This document shows, one piece after another, positions 1-8,383 of a stretch of 64,000 nt of DNA. The DNA comes from Streptomyces alboflavus (GTDB lineage Bacteria; Actinomycetota; Actinomycetes; Streptomycetales; Streptomycetaceae), in assembly GCF_000716675.1 (NCBI RefSeq), contig NZ_JNXT01000002.1:297977-361976 (forward strand). The letters run 5' to 3'. A model generated the notes under the pieces. It was not told the origin of the DNA, ran no database searches, and saw only the letters and a program-made list of their open reading frames with translations. Numbering within the stretch: position 1 is the first letter of the stretch; the number at the start of each line of letters is the position of its first letter. Position numbers and translations under genes: made by a program.

Positions 1-1148
1 AGTATCTCGTTCACCGGCTGGTACCACGTCTCGCCGCCGCTGCTGCAGTTGCCCCAGCCGCCGGAGGTCACGCCCTGGGCCTGGTCGCCGCTGATGAACG
101 AGCCGCCCGAGTCACCGCCTTCGGCGCAGACGCTGGTCTTGGTCAGCTGGTGCACGACCGTGCCGTCCGAGTAGTTGACGGTCTCGTTCTTGGCGAGCAG
201 ACGCCCGCAGTGCCATTTCGTGGTGGACCCGGAGCGGCAGATCGACGAGCCGACCGGCGCCTCCGCCGAGCCGCGCACGAGCTGGTCGGGGATGGTGCCC
301 CAGCCGAGGACGACCGGAACGGTCCACCAGCCGTGCCCGATGGACACGTACGCGTAGTCGTCACCCGGGAACGACGAGCCCTGGAACGTGCCCATGGCGG
401 ACCCGTCCCAGCCGCGCACCGACGCGCCCGCGCGCCCGCAGTGCCCGGCCGTCACGAAGCCGCCGTGCACCGAGAAGCCGATGGAGCAGCGGACGTTGCC
501 GGTGTAGTACGGGTCGCCACCGACCGTCCCCGCGGCGAAGGTCTGCGGCCCCTCGGGAACCGTCGCCACGCGCACGGGCGCGGTGGCGCGCGCCTTCCGC
601 AGGAAGCTGCTGACATCGTTGTCGCCACGGTGTCCGGCGACGACGTCGACGACGACGCGGTTGGCCTTGTGGTCGACGCGCCAACTGGCCACGTCCGCAG
701 GCGCGTCGAGCTTGTCGACGCGGGCCTTCGCCGCGTTCAGCTCCTTGGCGCTGTGCTCGACGAGGCGGGCGTCGGCGCCGGTCGCGCGGACGTCGGCGAG
801 GGCGCCCCGCCGTGTCACGGCGACGGTGAGCCCGCCGCGCTTCTCGTCGAACCAGGCGCCGCCGAACGCGGCACCGGCGGCCTTGCGGGCCGCCCGTTCG
901 GTCCTGGTGGCGCGCTGTTCGTCGGCGAGCCGCTCGCGGGCGGCGGCGGGGGTCAGGCCGAGGTCGCGCTCCATGGCGTCCAGGAGGGCGGCGGAGGCGG
1001 GGGGCCGGGAGGCGGGGTCGGCGGCCGGTTCGCGGTCGGCGGCAGCGGCGGAGGAGAGCCCGGTACCGGCGCAGGTGGCCATCAGGAGCAGGGCGGACAG
1101 GCCGAGGCGGGTGCCGCCGGTGCGTCTCGCGGATGCGGTGCGTCTCAC
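1..1148 (-). CDS. Secreted streptogrisin-type serine protease (S1 family), 3' end beyond window
   Basis: A preproenzyme with 382 codons visible. It runs off the left edge, so the C-terminus is missing. The GTG start at 1148 has a GAGAGG ribosome binding site. Residues 1 to about 37 form a signal peptide: Arg-rich n-region, LGLSALLLMATCAG core, Ala-rich cleavage region. Next comes an alpha-lytic-protease-like prodomain (about 45-200), then the mature protease. All three catalytic residues of the chymotrypsin fold are visible: His in VTAGHCG, Asp in DDYAYV and Ser in EGGDSGGSF. Paired Cys around the His and Ser fit the usual disulfides. It should act outside the cell on proteins after self-cleavage of the prodomain. 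Streptogrisin C relatives carry a chitin-binding domain after this point; whether this one does cannot be seen. A LacI-type palindrome lies about 50 bp upstream. Confidence 0.93.
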   Translation of the reverse strand, partial: MRRTASARRTGGTRLGLSALLLMATCAGTGLSSAAAADREPAADPASRPPASAALLDAMERDLGLTPAAARERLADEQRATRTERAARKAAGAAFGGAWFDEKRGGLTVAVTRRGALADVRATGADARLVEHSAKELNAAKARVDKLDAPADVASWRVDHKANRVVVDVVAGHRGDNDVSSFLRKARATAPVRVATVPEGPQTFAAGTVGGDPYYTGNVRCSIGFSVHGGFVTAGHCGRAGASVRGWDGSAMGTFQGSSFPGDDYAYVSIGHGWWTVPVVLGWGTIPDQLVRGSAEAPVGSSICRSGSTTKWHCGRLLAKNETVNYSDGTVVHQLTKTSVCAEGGDSGGSFISGDQAQGVTSGGWGNCSSGGETWYQPVNEI

Positions 1149-1197
1149 AGTGGGGGACCTCTCGTCGTTCCAACGGGGGTGTGGTGGACCAGAGTTG

Positions 1198-1213
1198 CTG
1201 AGAGCGCTCTCAG
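1198..1213. promoter_or_regulatory. Perfect 16-bp palindrome, LacI-family-like operator
   Basis: The sequence CTGAGAGCGCTCTCAG is a perfect palindrome, 50-65 bp upstream of the protease GTG start. The central AGCGCT with symmetric flanks resembles operators of LacI-family sugar regulators in Streptomyces (the CebR box is TGGGAGCGCTCCCA). Its position suits a repressor site in the protease promoter. The regulator is not encoded in this window. Confidence 0.55.
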
Positions 1214-1285
1214 TTCGTGAGGGCAGAGCGTAGGGAGGCCGCGCGGGCAAGTCCATACCCGCGGCGCGGCTCGGGTCCTCGCGGG

Positions 1286-1717
1286 TCAGGTCTCGCGGCG
1301 GGAGCAGGGGGCGTCGTCGGGGCCCTTGAAGCAGGCGGTGATGGTCTTGCCGTCCGCCGTGGGGTGAATGCTCCAGGTGTCCGCGAGGGCGTCCACGATG
1401 GCCAGGCCGCGGCCGCTGACGCTGCTGTCGTCCGCGGAGCGCGGCGCGGGGGATCCCGGCCCGGAGTCGTGCACGGTGAGGTGCAGCCCCTTGCCGTCCC
1501 AGGTCAGCACCACCTGGGCGCTGGTGCGGGCGTGGTGGTGGGCGTTGGTGACCAGTTCGGACACCGCGAGGACGACGGAGTCCACCGCGTCCGGGTCCGT
1601 GTGCGCCCACCCCAGGGACTCCATGTGGGCGCGGGCCCACTCCCGCCCGGCCCTGACGCCCCGGGACACGGGGAAGGACTGGGCCCAGCCGACGGCCCGC
1701 AGCGAAGCATCCGACAT
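1286..1717 (-). CDS. RsbW-like ATP-binding regulator (HATPase_c, anti-sigma type)
   Basis: A 143-residue single-domain protein of the GHKL ATPase fold as found in anti-sigma factor kinases. The N box is visible as VLAVSELVTNAHHHA (about residues 50-65). The G1 box is VHDSGPGSP and the G2 region is GRGLAIVDALADTW. There is no membrane segment or partner domain. Streptomyces genomes carry dozens of such short ATPases; some phosphorylate anti-anti-sigma (STAS) proteins, but most have no known partner. No STAS or sigma gene adjoins it. It reads in the same direction as the protease but is separated from it by about 140 bp. A second protein of this class lies at 61624-62133. Confidence 0.85.
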   Translation of the reverse strand: MSDASLRAVGWAQSFPVSRGVRAGREWARAHMESLGWAHTDPDAVDSVVLAVSELVTNAHHHARTSAQVVLTWDGKGLHLTVHDSGPGSPAPRSADDSSVSGRGLAIVDALADTWSIHPTADGKTITACFKGPDDAPCSRRET

Positions 1718-1891
1718 GACGCACCCTCACACGGTTGGTTCAGCCTGCCCTCCGGGTACCCCGCCGCGTGCGCTTCAACGGCCCTCATGTACAGGGCACG
1801 GAAGGCGCATCGGCCCTCCACCGCCCGCCCGCCGCTCCCGCGTGGCGGATTCGCGCGCATCGTGCCGCGGGAGCGGGGCACTCGCGGGGCC

Positions 1892-2734
1892 ATGGGATTC
1901 GACGGTGTCGTACGCGACGGGACACAGCAGGCGCACCGAGTGGCGAAGGGGCGTGGTGTCGGAGCGGCGGCACGCGCGGGATTCGTGGCGCGGGGCGTGC
2001 TCTACGCGCTCGTCGGCGTCCTCGCGCTGCGCATCGCGTTCGCCGACGACGGCGGGAAGCAGGCCGACCGGGGCGGCGCGTTGACGGAGATCGCCGACAA
2101 GCCGTTCGGGAGCGCCCTGCTGTGGCTTCTCGGGCTCGCCCTCGTGGGCATGGCGGTGTGGCGGCTCTCGGAGGCGCTGTTCGGGCAGGCGGGACCGGAC
2201 GGCCACAAGGCCAGGAAGCGGCTCGCGTCGGCGGCCAGGGCCGTGTTCTACGGAGTGGTCGCCTACTCGGTCCTCGCCTACGTCACCGGGGACAAGGGCA
2301 GCGGCAGCGGCTCCTCCGACCGCCAGAGCGACGACGTGACGGCGACCGCGCTCGGCTGGCCCGCCGGACAGTGGATCGTCGGCGCCGTCGGCGCGGGCGT
2401 GGCCGTGGCCGGCGTGTGGATCGCTGTGCGGGCGATGCGGCGCAAGTACCACAAGCATCTGCGGATGAACGAGATGTCCACCCCGGTACGGCGGACCGTG
2501 GACACCCTCGGTGTGGTGGGCGGCAGCGGCCGCGGCGCCGTCTTCGCCGTCGCCGGGGTCTTCGTCCTGGTGGCCGCCGTACGGCACAAGCCGGGGGAGG
2601 CCAAGGGCATGGACGACGTGCTGCGCTCGTTCCGGGACACCCCGGCGGGCCCGTGGCTGCTCATGGCGGTGGCGGTGGCGCTGGTGGCGTTCGGCCTCTT
2701 CTCCTGGGCGTGCGCGCGCTGGCGGCGGGTGTGA
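1892..2734 (+). CDS. DUF1206 multi-pass membrane protein
   Basis: 280 residues starting at the ATG of MGFDGVVRDG. The open frame runs further upstream but lacks family character there and overlaps the divergent ATPase. Three copies of a DUF1206-like unit can be seen. Each has an AR-type start, GxVARGVLYALVGVLALR-like helices and a second helix (AFGxLFSWACARWRR in the last copy). That gives about six transmembrane segments. Between units 1 and 2 lies a Gly/Ser-rich hydrophilic loop near residues 130-145. The function of DUF1206 is unknown. It has no operon partner: the ATPase is divergent and the ANTAR gene is convergent. Confidence 0.85.
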   Translation: MGFDGVVRDGTQQAHRVAKGRGVGAAARAGFVARGVLYALVGVLALRIAFADDGGKQADRGGALTEIADKPFGSALLWLLGLALVGMAVWRLSEALFGQAGPDGHKARKRLASAARAVFYGVVAYSVLAYVTGDKGSGSGSSDRQSDDVTATALGWPAGQWIVGAVGAGVAVAGVWIAVRAMRRKYHKHLRMNEMSTPVRRTVDTLGVVGGSGRGAVFAVAGVFVLVAAVRHKPGEAKGMDDVLRSFRDTPAGPWLLMAVAVALVAFGLFSWACARWRRV

Positions 2735-2774
2735 CGGGGCTCCCACCGGGGTGCGACTGGCCGGGCCCGCCAGG

Positions 2775-3638
2775 TCAGCGCAGGGCGGCCGCGGCGGTGT
2801 GGAGGTGTTCGAGGGCGTCCAGGACGCGGGTGCCGCGGTGCCAGGCCAGCCAGCGGCCGACCTGCTCCCCGACGGCCTCCAACTCGTCGAGCTGCGCGCG
2901 GGTGAAGCCGAGCAGGGGGCGTTCGTGGTGCGAGGAGACCATGCCGAGCACCGCACCGCCCGGCCCCGTCAGGGGAACGCTGTGGCAACCACGGCTGCCC
3001 GCCCGCAGGATGGTGCGGCGGGAGTCCTCGTCGAAGATCTCCGCGACGGCCACGTCCTTCACGGTCACCTGCCGCCCCTCCTCGGCGGCCCGGGCGCACG
3101 ACGTCGTCGAGTCCTGCACGAAGGCGAAGAAGTCGGTGAACTCCCGGCTCAGCCCGGTGTGTCTCTCCAGGCGCAGCATCCCGTGCTCCAGCACCTGCAC
3201 GTTGCCCATCCCGGTCTGGGTGACGTGCAGGACCCGCCGCAGCGTGGACTTCAGCACGGCGCCGTGCCCGGTGCGGTCGCCCTCCGGCTCCACCAGGCCG
3301 GGCAGCGGCGGCGGGCTGTAGCGGGCCCGGCCGGGAAACCACAGCTCGGCGCCCGCGTCGGGGCCGGGCACCCGGATCACCGCGTCGGCCAACGTGTGCA
3401 GCTTGATGTTCATCTGCTGCGACGTCCGGCGCAGCAGATCGAACGCGTCGCGCGAGGAGTCGAGGCCGTAGCGGGCCCTCAGCACGTCCTGGGCGCGCTC
3501 GACGCAGGCGTGCGCCAACTGACGGTTGCGCAGGGCGATGTCGTGCTGCCGCGGTCCCGGCACCGCGTCGGCCGCGGGCGGGGCGGCGACCTCACGGCCG
3601 GAGTCGTTCGGGGTCGGGTCCAGGGGGTCCTGACGCAC
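2775..3638 (-). CDS. ANTAR- and GAF-domain protein, probable RNA-binding sensor
   Basis: 287 residues. Residues about 30-95 look like an ANTAR domain: predicted helices from IALRNRQLAHACVERAQ through LLRRTSQQMN, the order ANTAR proteins use to bind paired RNA hairpins. Residues about 120-270 resemble a GAF domain (FFAFVQDSTTSC, SRRTILRAGSRGCHSVPL, GGAVLGMVSSHHERP). Most actinobacterial ANTAR-GAF proteins put GAF first; here the ANTAR-like part is first, so the domain order is a little unusual. It probably senses a small ligand or redox state and controls transcription termination. It is followed, in transcription order, by intergenic DNA and convergent DUF1206. A stretch of about 180 bp separates it from the response regulator downstream of 3821, with nothing further recognised. 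Confidence 0.72.
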   Translation of the reverse strand: MRQDPLDPTPNDSGREVAAPPAADAVPGPRQHDIALRNRQLAHACVERAQDVLRARYGLDSSRDAFDLLRRTSQQMNIKLHTLADAVIRVPGPDAGAELWFPGRARYSPPPLPGLVEPEGDRTGHGAVLKSTLRRVLHVTQTGMGNVQVLEHGMLRLERHTGLSREFTDFFAFVQDSTTSCARAAEEGRQVTVKDVAVAEIFDEDSRRTILRAGSRGCHSVPLTGPGGAVLGMVSSHHERPLLGFTRAQLDELEAVGEQVGRWLAWHRGTRVLDALEHLHTAAAALR

Positions 3639-3821
3639 GGTTTGGTCTCCCTCGTAGCCTGGTCACAGCACACATCAGCGCTCCGCGGACACACGTGTGC
3701 CCGCGGATACTCGCGGCCGAACCTTTTCCCGCTTCAGCCGCCAAGTCACCTGTCGATGTGCCTATTTCCCAAGCACCCGCCCCACGGTAGCGGCCGTCGC
3801 CGGTCCGCGCAGGGATCTACG

Positions 3822-4658
3822 TCACGACGCCGGTCCGCCGTGCGCCCCCGACCCGGCGGGCCCCTCGCCGTCCGCCACCCGCCCCGCCGCCTCGACCAGC
3901 CCGGACTCATAGGCGGCGATCACCGCCTGCGCGCGGTCACGGACGCCGAGCTTGCCGAAGATGCTGGTGATGTAGTTCTTGACCGTCGAGACGCTGATGT
4001 CGAGCGCCCCCGAGATCTGCGCGTTGTCGAGCCCGGTCGCGATCAGCCGCCACACCTCGACCTCGCGGGGCGTCAGTTCACCGAGGTCCACCGCGGGCGC
4101 TGCCTGCCGGGAGTGGTGCGGGGCGCGTACGTACGTGGAGATGAGCCGCGTGAGCAGGCGCGGGGCCACGGCCGCCTCACCTGCGTGCACGGTGCGCACC
4201 GCCGCGATCAGCTCCTCCGGCGAACTGTCCTTCGGCAGGAATCCGTACGCGCCCGCGCGAAGCGCCCCCACGACGTACTCGTCCATGTCGAAGGTGCTCA
4301 GCGCGAGCACCCGGCAGCGGGGCAGCACCCGCGCCAGCTCCTCGGTCGCCCTGACCCCGTCGAGCACCGGCATGCGGATGTCCATGACGACGACGTCGGG
4401 CCGCAGCCGGTGCGCGAGCGCGACCGCCCGCTCGCCGTCCTCCGCCTCGCCGACCACCTCGAACGCCGGGTCGGGTGCGAGGATCAGGGCGAGCCCGCGC
4501 CGCACCAGGGGCTGGTCGTCGGCGATGAGCACACGGACGCGGTCCGGCGGCTCGCTCGCCGGGACGGGGACGTGGTCCGGTGTCCCGCTCGTGGAGACGG
4601 GCACCTGGTCCGGCGAGTCGCTCGCCGGGAAGGGGGCCCGGTCCGGTGTCCCGTTCAT
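3822..4658 (-). CDS. NarL/LuxR-family response regulator
   Basis: 278 residues. The receiver domain (about 47-165) begins at VRVLIADDQPLVRRG; the phospho-acceptor is Asp in VVMDIRMP. The conserved Thr/Ser is in LALSTFD and Lys in FLPKDSSPEE. The LuxR helix-turn-helix at the C-terminus (about 200-265) includes LTPREVEVWRLIATGLDN and SVSTVKNYITSIFGKL. The ATG at 4658 overlaps the kinase stop by 4 nt, so the two are translationally coupled. This start adds an odd N-terminal tail of about 45 residues made of near-repeats of the form PDxVPVxAS. A GTG at VRVLIADD would give a normal-length regulator. It is the likely controller of its own operon and possibly of the divergent MMPL exporter. Confidence 0.93.
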   Translation of the reverse strand: MNGTPDRAPFPASDSPDQVPVSTSGTPDHVPVPASEPPDRVRVLIADDQPLVRRGLALILAPDPAFEVVGEAEDGERAVALAHRLRPDVVVMDIRMPVLDGVRATEELARVLPRCRVLALSTFDMDEYVVGALRAGAYGFLPKDSSPEELIAAVRTVHAGEAAVAPRLLTRLISTYVRAPHHSRQAAPAVDLGELTPREVEVWRLIATGLDNAQISGALDISVSTVKNYITSIFGKLGVRDRAQAVIAAYESGLVEAAGRVADGEGPAGSGAHGGPAS

Positions 4659-5851
4659 CGGGGCAGCGCCTCCCCCTTGCCCGGAGCCAGCGGCAGGCTC
4701 GCCGTCACCGCGAAGCCGCCGCCCTCCAACGGCCCGGTCGTCAGGGAGCCGCCGTGCAGCGAGACGCGTTCCCGCATGCCGACCAGGCCGTACCCGGGGC
4801 GCGCCGAACGCGACGGCGCCTTGTGCCCCGCCGGTACGAGCGTGCCCCCGCCGTCGTTGCGCACCTCCACGTCGACCCGGTCGTCGCCGTACGTCAGCCG
4901 CACCTCGGCCCGCGCCTCGCCCGCGTGCTTGCGGGCGTTGGTGAGGGCTTCCTGGACGATGCGGAAGACGGTGAGGCCCACGGTCGGCGGCAGCGGGCGC
5001 TCCTCGCCGTGGACGCGGAAGTCGGTGGGCAGCCCCGCGAGGCGGGACTCGGCGACGATGCGGTCGAGGTCGTCGGCACCGGGCTGGGGAGAGGGGGGTG
5101 CGTCGTCCGGCTCGTCGTCCGCCCGCAGTACGTCGAGGAGCTGGCGCATCTCGCGCAGCGCCATACGGCCGGAGTCCTCCAGGGTGACCAGGGCGCCCCG
5201 TGCGACCTCGGGGTCGTGCGCGAGGTTGGCCCGGGCGCCGCCCGCCATCAGCTGCATGGTGGTGATGTGGTGGGACACGATGTCGTGCAGCTCCCGGGCG
5301 ATGCGGCGGCGCTCCTCGGCCACCGCCCGGTCGGCGAGGAGCCGCCGGTTCGCCTCCACATCCCGCTGCCAGCGGTTGACGGCGGCCGCGGCCCCGATGA
5401 CCAGGACGGTGGCGAGGGCCGTGCCCACGAGGTCCATCCGCGCGGGCCACGGCCCGTTGATCCGGTCGACGAAGGGCAGCGCGAGGCTCGCCGCGCCCGC
5501 CGCCACCGTCACCCGGACACTGCCGCCGCGCACCACCGTGAACAGGGCGACGACGAGCGCGGCCGAGAGACCGCGCGGCCCCGCCATGACCAGACTGATC
5601 AGCGCGCCGAGGGCCAGCGCCCCCGCGAACGCCGCCACCGGGTGCCGACGCCGGAACAGCAGCGGCAGCCCCGACGCGGCGACCACGGCCAGGCCGGGCA
5701 CGGTGGCCGGATTGCCCTCGTCCGCACCGCTGAGGGAGTAGCCGAACAGGTCCAGGGCCGTCACACCGGCGACGACCAGGCCGTCGGCGCGCGACCACGG
5801 CAGCGCGACCGCGCCCGGCGCCCGCTCGACGCGGTGTCGTTCCGTCAGCAT
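4655..5851 (-). CDS. Sensor histidine kinase (HisKA_3/NarL partner type)
   Basis: 398 residues. The ATG at 5851 follows a GGAG site 9 nt upstream. The N-terminal half (about 20-165) holds four to six membrane segments with short loops and no large extracellular sensor domain, so the signal may be in or near the membrane. The HisKA_3 phospho-acceptor is in RRIARELHDIVSHH. The C-terminal ATPase shows FRIVQEALTNARKHA (N box), VRNDGGG and GYGLVGMRERVSLHGG (G2 box). It phosphorylates the response regulator encoded immediately downstream. The input is unknown. Relatives beside exporters often respond to cell-envelope stress or antibiotics, which is inference here. Confidence 0.92.
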   Translation of the reverse strand: MLTERHRVERAPGAVALPWSRADGLVVAGVTALDLFGYSLSGADEGNPATVPGLAVVAASGLPLLFRRRHPVAAFAGALALGALISLVMAGPRGLSAALVVALFTVVRGGSVRVTVAAGAASLALPFVDRINGPWPARMDLVGTALATVLVIGAAAAVNRWQRDVEANRRLLADRAVAEERRRIARELHDIVSHHITTMQLMAGGARANLAHDPEVARGALVTLEDSGRMALREMRQLLDVLRADDEPDDAPPSPQPGADDLDRIVAESRLAGLPTDFRVHGEERPLPPTVGLTVFRIVQEALTNARKHAGEARAEVRLTYGDDRVDVEVRNDGGGTLVPAGHKAPSRSARPGYGLVGMRERVSLHGGSLTTGPLEGGGFAVTASLPLAPGKGEALPR

Positions 5852-5973
5852 CGTCTTCGTCTCCAAGCTCCGGCTCCGCTGCCGGGCCGGTGCCGGGTGC
5901 GCTGTGACGGTCGTACAGGACCCATTGTGGCACTGGGTGTCAGCGCCCGGCCGGGACCCGGTGGGGAGCCGTG

Positions 5974-5995
5974 GACCAGGACCAGGGTCCTGGTC
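5974..5995. promoter_or_regulatory. Inverted repeat between two-component system and MMPL gene
   Basis: Perfect 10-bp arms GACCAGGACC and GGTCCTGGTC are separated by AG. The site is in the 273-bp divergent region between the kinase start (5851) and the exporter start (6125). A direct repeat GGACCTC follows at about 6002-6015. The position and symmetry suit a binding site for the dimeric NarL-type regulator encoded next door, acting on one or both promoters. No clear promoter hexamers could be assigned. Confidence 0.45.
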
Positions 5996-6124
5996 GGGGG
6001 CGGACCTCGGACCTCGGTCCCGGTGCCGTTCTCGTCCCTGGCCCGGACGATCTCCGCGTTCCCCGGTGATGGGCTTGAGAACGGCCGGGGACCCCCGGTG
6101 ACAGGCCGATGCCGGAGGAACGAC

Positions 6125-8383
6125 GTGATCCGCGCCCTGACCGGGTTCTCCACCAGAAACGCATGGAAGGTGATCGCCGTCTGGTCGGTGGTCGGCGTCC
6201 TCCTGGCCATCGTGGGCCAGGCACTCATCCACCGCGTGACCCAGACCCAGACCGGGGACTTCCTGCCGCGTACGTACGACTCGGCGGCGGCCCTGAAGAT
6301 CGCCGAGGAGGAGTTCGGCGAGAAGCCCGACGCGAACACCGTCACCCTGCTCGTCGCCCGGTCGGACGGCGAGCGCCTCACGGCCGCCGACCGGCGGCGC
6401 ATCGGCGAGCAGGCCGACGACCTGGGCAAGCGGCGCGTCACGATGCCCAAGGACAAGGACGCCGGGCCCATGGAGTTCCTGCGCGAGGACCACTCGCAGA
6501 CCCCGCGCCTGAGCCCCGGCATGGTGGCGCCCGACCGCACCTTCGAGCTGGTCTCCGTCAAGCTGACCGGCAACTCGTCGGACCCCGGCCTCCAGGACGT
6601 GTTCCGCGAACTCAGGGACGACGCCGAAGCCGCCTTCGGCCGCATCGACATGCGCACCGGCTTCACCGGCGGGATCGCCGACACCGTCGACACCACCGAC
6701 GCCGAGGAGAATGCCACCAAGATCACGGGCATCCTCACCTTCGGGCTGATCGTGCTGCTCAACGTGCTCGTGTTCCGCAGCGTCATGGCGGCGATCGTGC
6801 CGCTGATCGCCGTCGCCGTGATCGGCGGCGCGGCGGCGGGCGTCGTGGTCGGCTTCGCGCTGCTCACCGGCGTCAAGCTCGACACCTCCACCCCGCAGCT
6901 CATCAATGTCGTGCTCCTCGGCATCGGCATCGACTACTTCCTGTTCCTGCTGTTCCGCTTCCGCGAACAGCTGCGGGCCCGTCCCGGACAGCACCGGCGC
7001 GACGCGGCCGCCGAGGCCACGGGCCGGGTCGGCACCGCGATCACCTCGGCGGCCCTGACGATCGTCGCCGCCTTCGCCACGCTCGGCGTCGCCTCCTTCG
7101 GACAGTTCCGCGTGCTCGGCCCGGCCATCGCCGTGTCCGTCCTCGTGATGCTCTTCGCCAGCCTCACCCTGATGCCCGCGCTGCTCGCGGTCACCGGACG
7201 CGCGATGTTCTGGCCCTCCCGGTCCCTGCGCCGCACCCCCGAGGAAGGCTCCGCCGGACGGTTCGGCGCCCTGGTCGCGCGGCGGCCCGTGACCCTCGTC
7301 CTCGCCTCGGTGGCCCTCCTCGGCGCCCTGGCCGCGGGCATGACCGGCATGAAGATGAACTACGGCCAGTCCGGCGGACCCGACGACACCAGGGCCGCGC
7401 GGACCGCGGCGGAGATCTCACAGGCCCTGCCCGCCGGAGTGTCCGACCCGACGACCGTGTACATCAGGGCCAAGGGCGGCGCGGAACTCAGCCGCGCCGA
7501 CACCCACGGCCTGACCCGCGCGCTCGCCCGCGTCAAGGGCGTGGGCAAGGTCGGCGCCACCACCTTCGACAAGGACCACGACGCCGCCCGCATCGACGTG
7601 TACCTGTCCGCCGACCCACAGTCCCAGAAGGCCCGCGACCTGGTCACAGGACCCGTCCGCGACACCGTGGCGGAGCACCGGCCCGACGGCTCCGAGGCCC
7701 ACGTCGGGGGCACACCGGCGATCTTCGCCGATGTGTCCGAGGCCGTGGACAAGGACCTGAGGGTCGTCTTCCCGGTCGCCGCCGTCCTGATCGCCCTGAT
7801 CCTGTTCCTGCTGCTGCGCAGCCTGCTCGCGCCGGTGATCCTCATGATCTCCGTCGGCCTGGGCTTCGCGGCCACCCTCGGCGCGTCCACCCTGGTGTTC
7901 CAGCACCTCCTGGGCAAGCCCGGCGTCGACTTCACCCTGCCGCTGGTCCTGTTCCTGTTCGTCGTCGCCCTCGGCACCGACTACAACATCCTGATCAGCG
8001 ACCGCATCCGCGAGGAGATGGAAGACCCGGGCCCGGCCCGCCCGGCCGTGGCCCGCGCCGTCCGCCACACCGCTCCGGCGATCGCCACGGCGGGCCTGGT
8101 CCTCGCGGGCTCCTTCGGCAGCCTCGCGGTCAGCCGGTCCCCGGGCACCCAGCAGATCGGCTTCGCCACGGCCCTCGGCATCATGCTCTCCGCGTTCGTG
8201 CTGTCTGTCGTCCTGGTGCCCGCCCTTGCCGCGCTGCTCGGCCGGGGCATCTGGTGGCCGATCCGTCCCGGCAGGGCGGGGCGCCACAGCTCCGCGCGGC
8301 ACACCGGGGACGCGGGCCCGGTGGATCCGGTCCGGGCGGGGCACGTGCCGCCCCCGCCCGGCGAGTTCTCGGTCAGGGAGTGA
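6125..8383 (+). CDS. MMPL-family (RND-type) membrane transporter
   Basis: 752 residues. The GTG at 6125 has a strong GGAGG six bases upstream. The architecture is the MMPL duplication. A first helix (VIAVWSVVGVLLAIVGQAL) is followed by a large extracytoplasmic loop (about 40-180) and a bundle of helices including GIGIDYFLFLLFRFRE. The second half repeats this pattern with GTDYNILISDRIREEM. These Asp-Tyr motifs in helices 4 and 10 are the proton-relay residues of MMPL pumps. The family exports lipids or hydrophobic drugs using the proton gradient. The C-terminus is a hydrophilic His/Pro-rich tail. It is divergent from the two-component genes and overlaps the convergent secreted-protein gene by 11 nt. 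Confidence 0.93.
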   Translation: MIRALTGFSTRNAWKVIAVWSVVGVLLAIVGQALIHRVTQTQTGDFLPRTYDSAAALKIAEEEFGEKPDANTVTLLVARSDGERLTAADRRRIGEQADDLGKRRVTMPKDKDAGPMEFLREDHSQTPRLSPGMVAPDRTFELVSVKLTGNSSDPGLQDVFRELRDDAEAAFGRIDMRTGFTGGIADTVDTTDAEENATKITGILTFGLIVLLNVLVFRSVMAAIVPLIAVAVIGGAAAGVVVGFALLTGVKLDTSTPQLINVVLLGIGIDYFLFLLFRFREQLRARPGQHRRDAAAEATGRVGTAITSAALTIVAAFATLGVASFGQFRVLGPAIAVSVLVMLFASLTLMPALLAVTGRAMFWPSRSLRRTPEEGSAGRFGALVARRPVTLVLASVALLGALAAGMTGMKMNYGQSGGPDDTRAARTAAEISQALPAGVSDPTTVYIRAKGGAELSRADTHGLTRALARVKGVGKVGATTFDKDHDAARIDVYLSADPQSQKARDLVTGPVRDTVAEHRPDGSEAHVGGTPAIFADVSEAVDKDLRVVFPVAAVLIALILFLLLRSLLAPVILMISVGLGFAATLGASTLVFQHLLGKPGVDFTLPLVLFLFVVALGTDYNILISDRIREEMEDPGPARPAVARAVRHTAPAIATAGLVLAGSFGSLAVSRSPGTQQIGFATALGIMLSAFVLSVVLVPALAALLGRGIWWPIRPGRAGRHSSARHTGDAGPVDPVRAGHVPPPPGEFSVRE

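Noticed and set aside
150..1220. Long plus-strand open frame opposite the protease
   Set aside because: It is antisense to a protease with signal peptide and full catalytic triad; the translation is low-complexity Gly/Arg/Ala as usual for shadow frames in GC-rich DNA.
1217..1891. Upstream extension of the DUF1206 frame
   Set aside because: It overlaps the minus-strand ATPase gene and has no family features; the protein pattern begins at ATG 1892.
4659..5933. Extension of the response-regulator frame over the kinase gene
   Set aside because: The translation is Arg/Pro-rich shadow of the histidine kinase in another frame.
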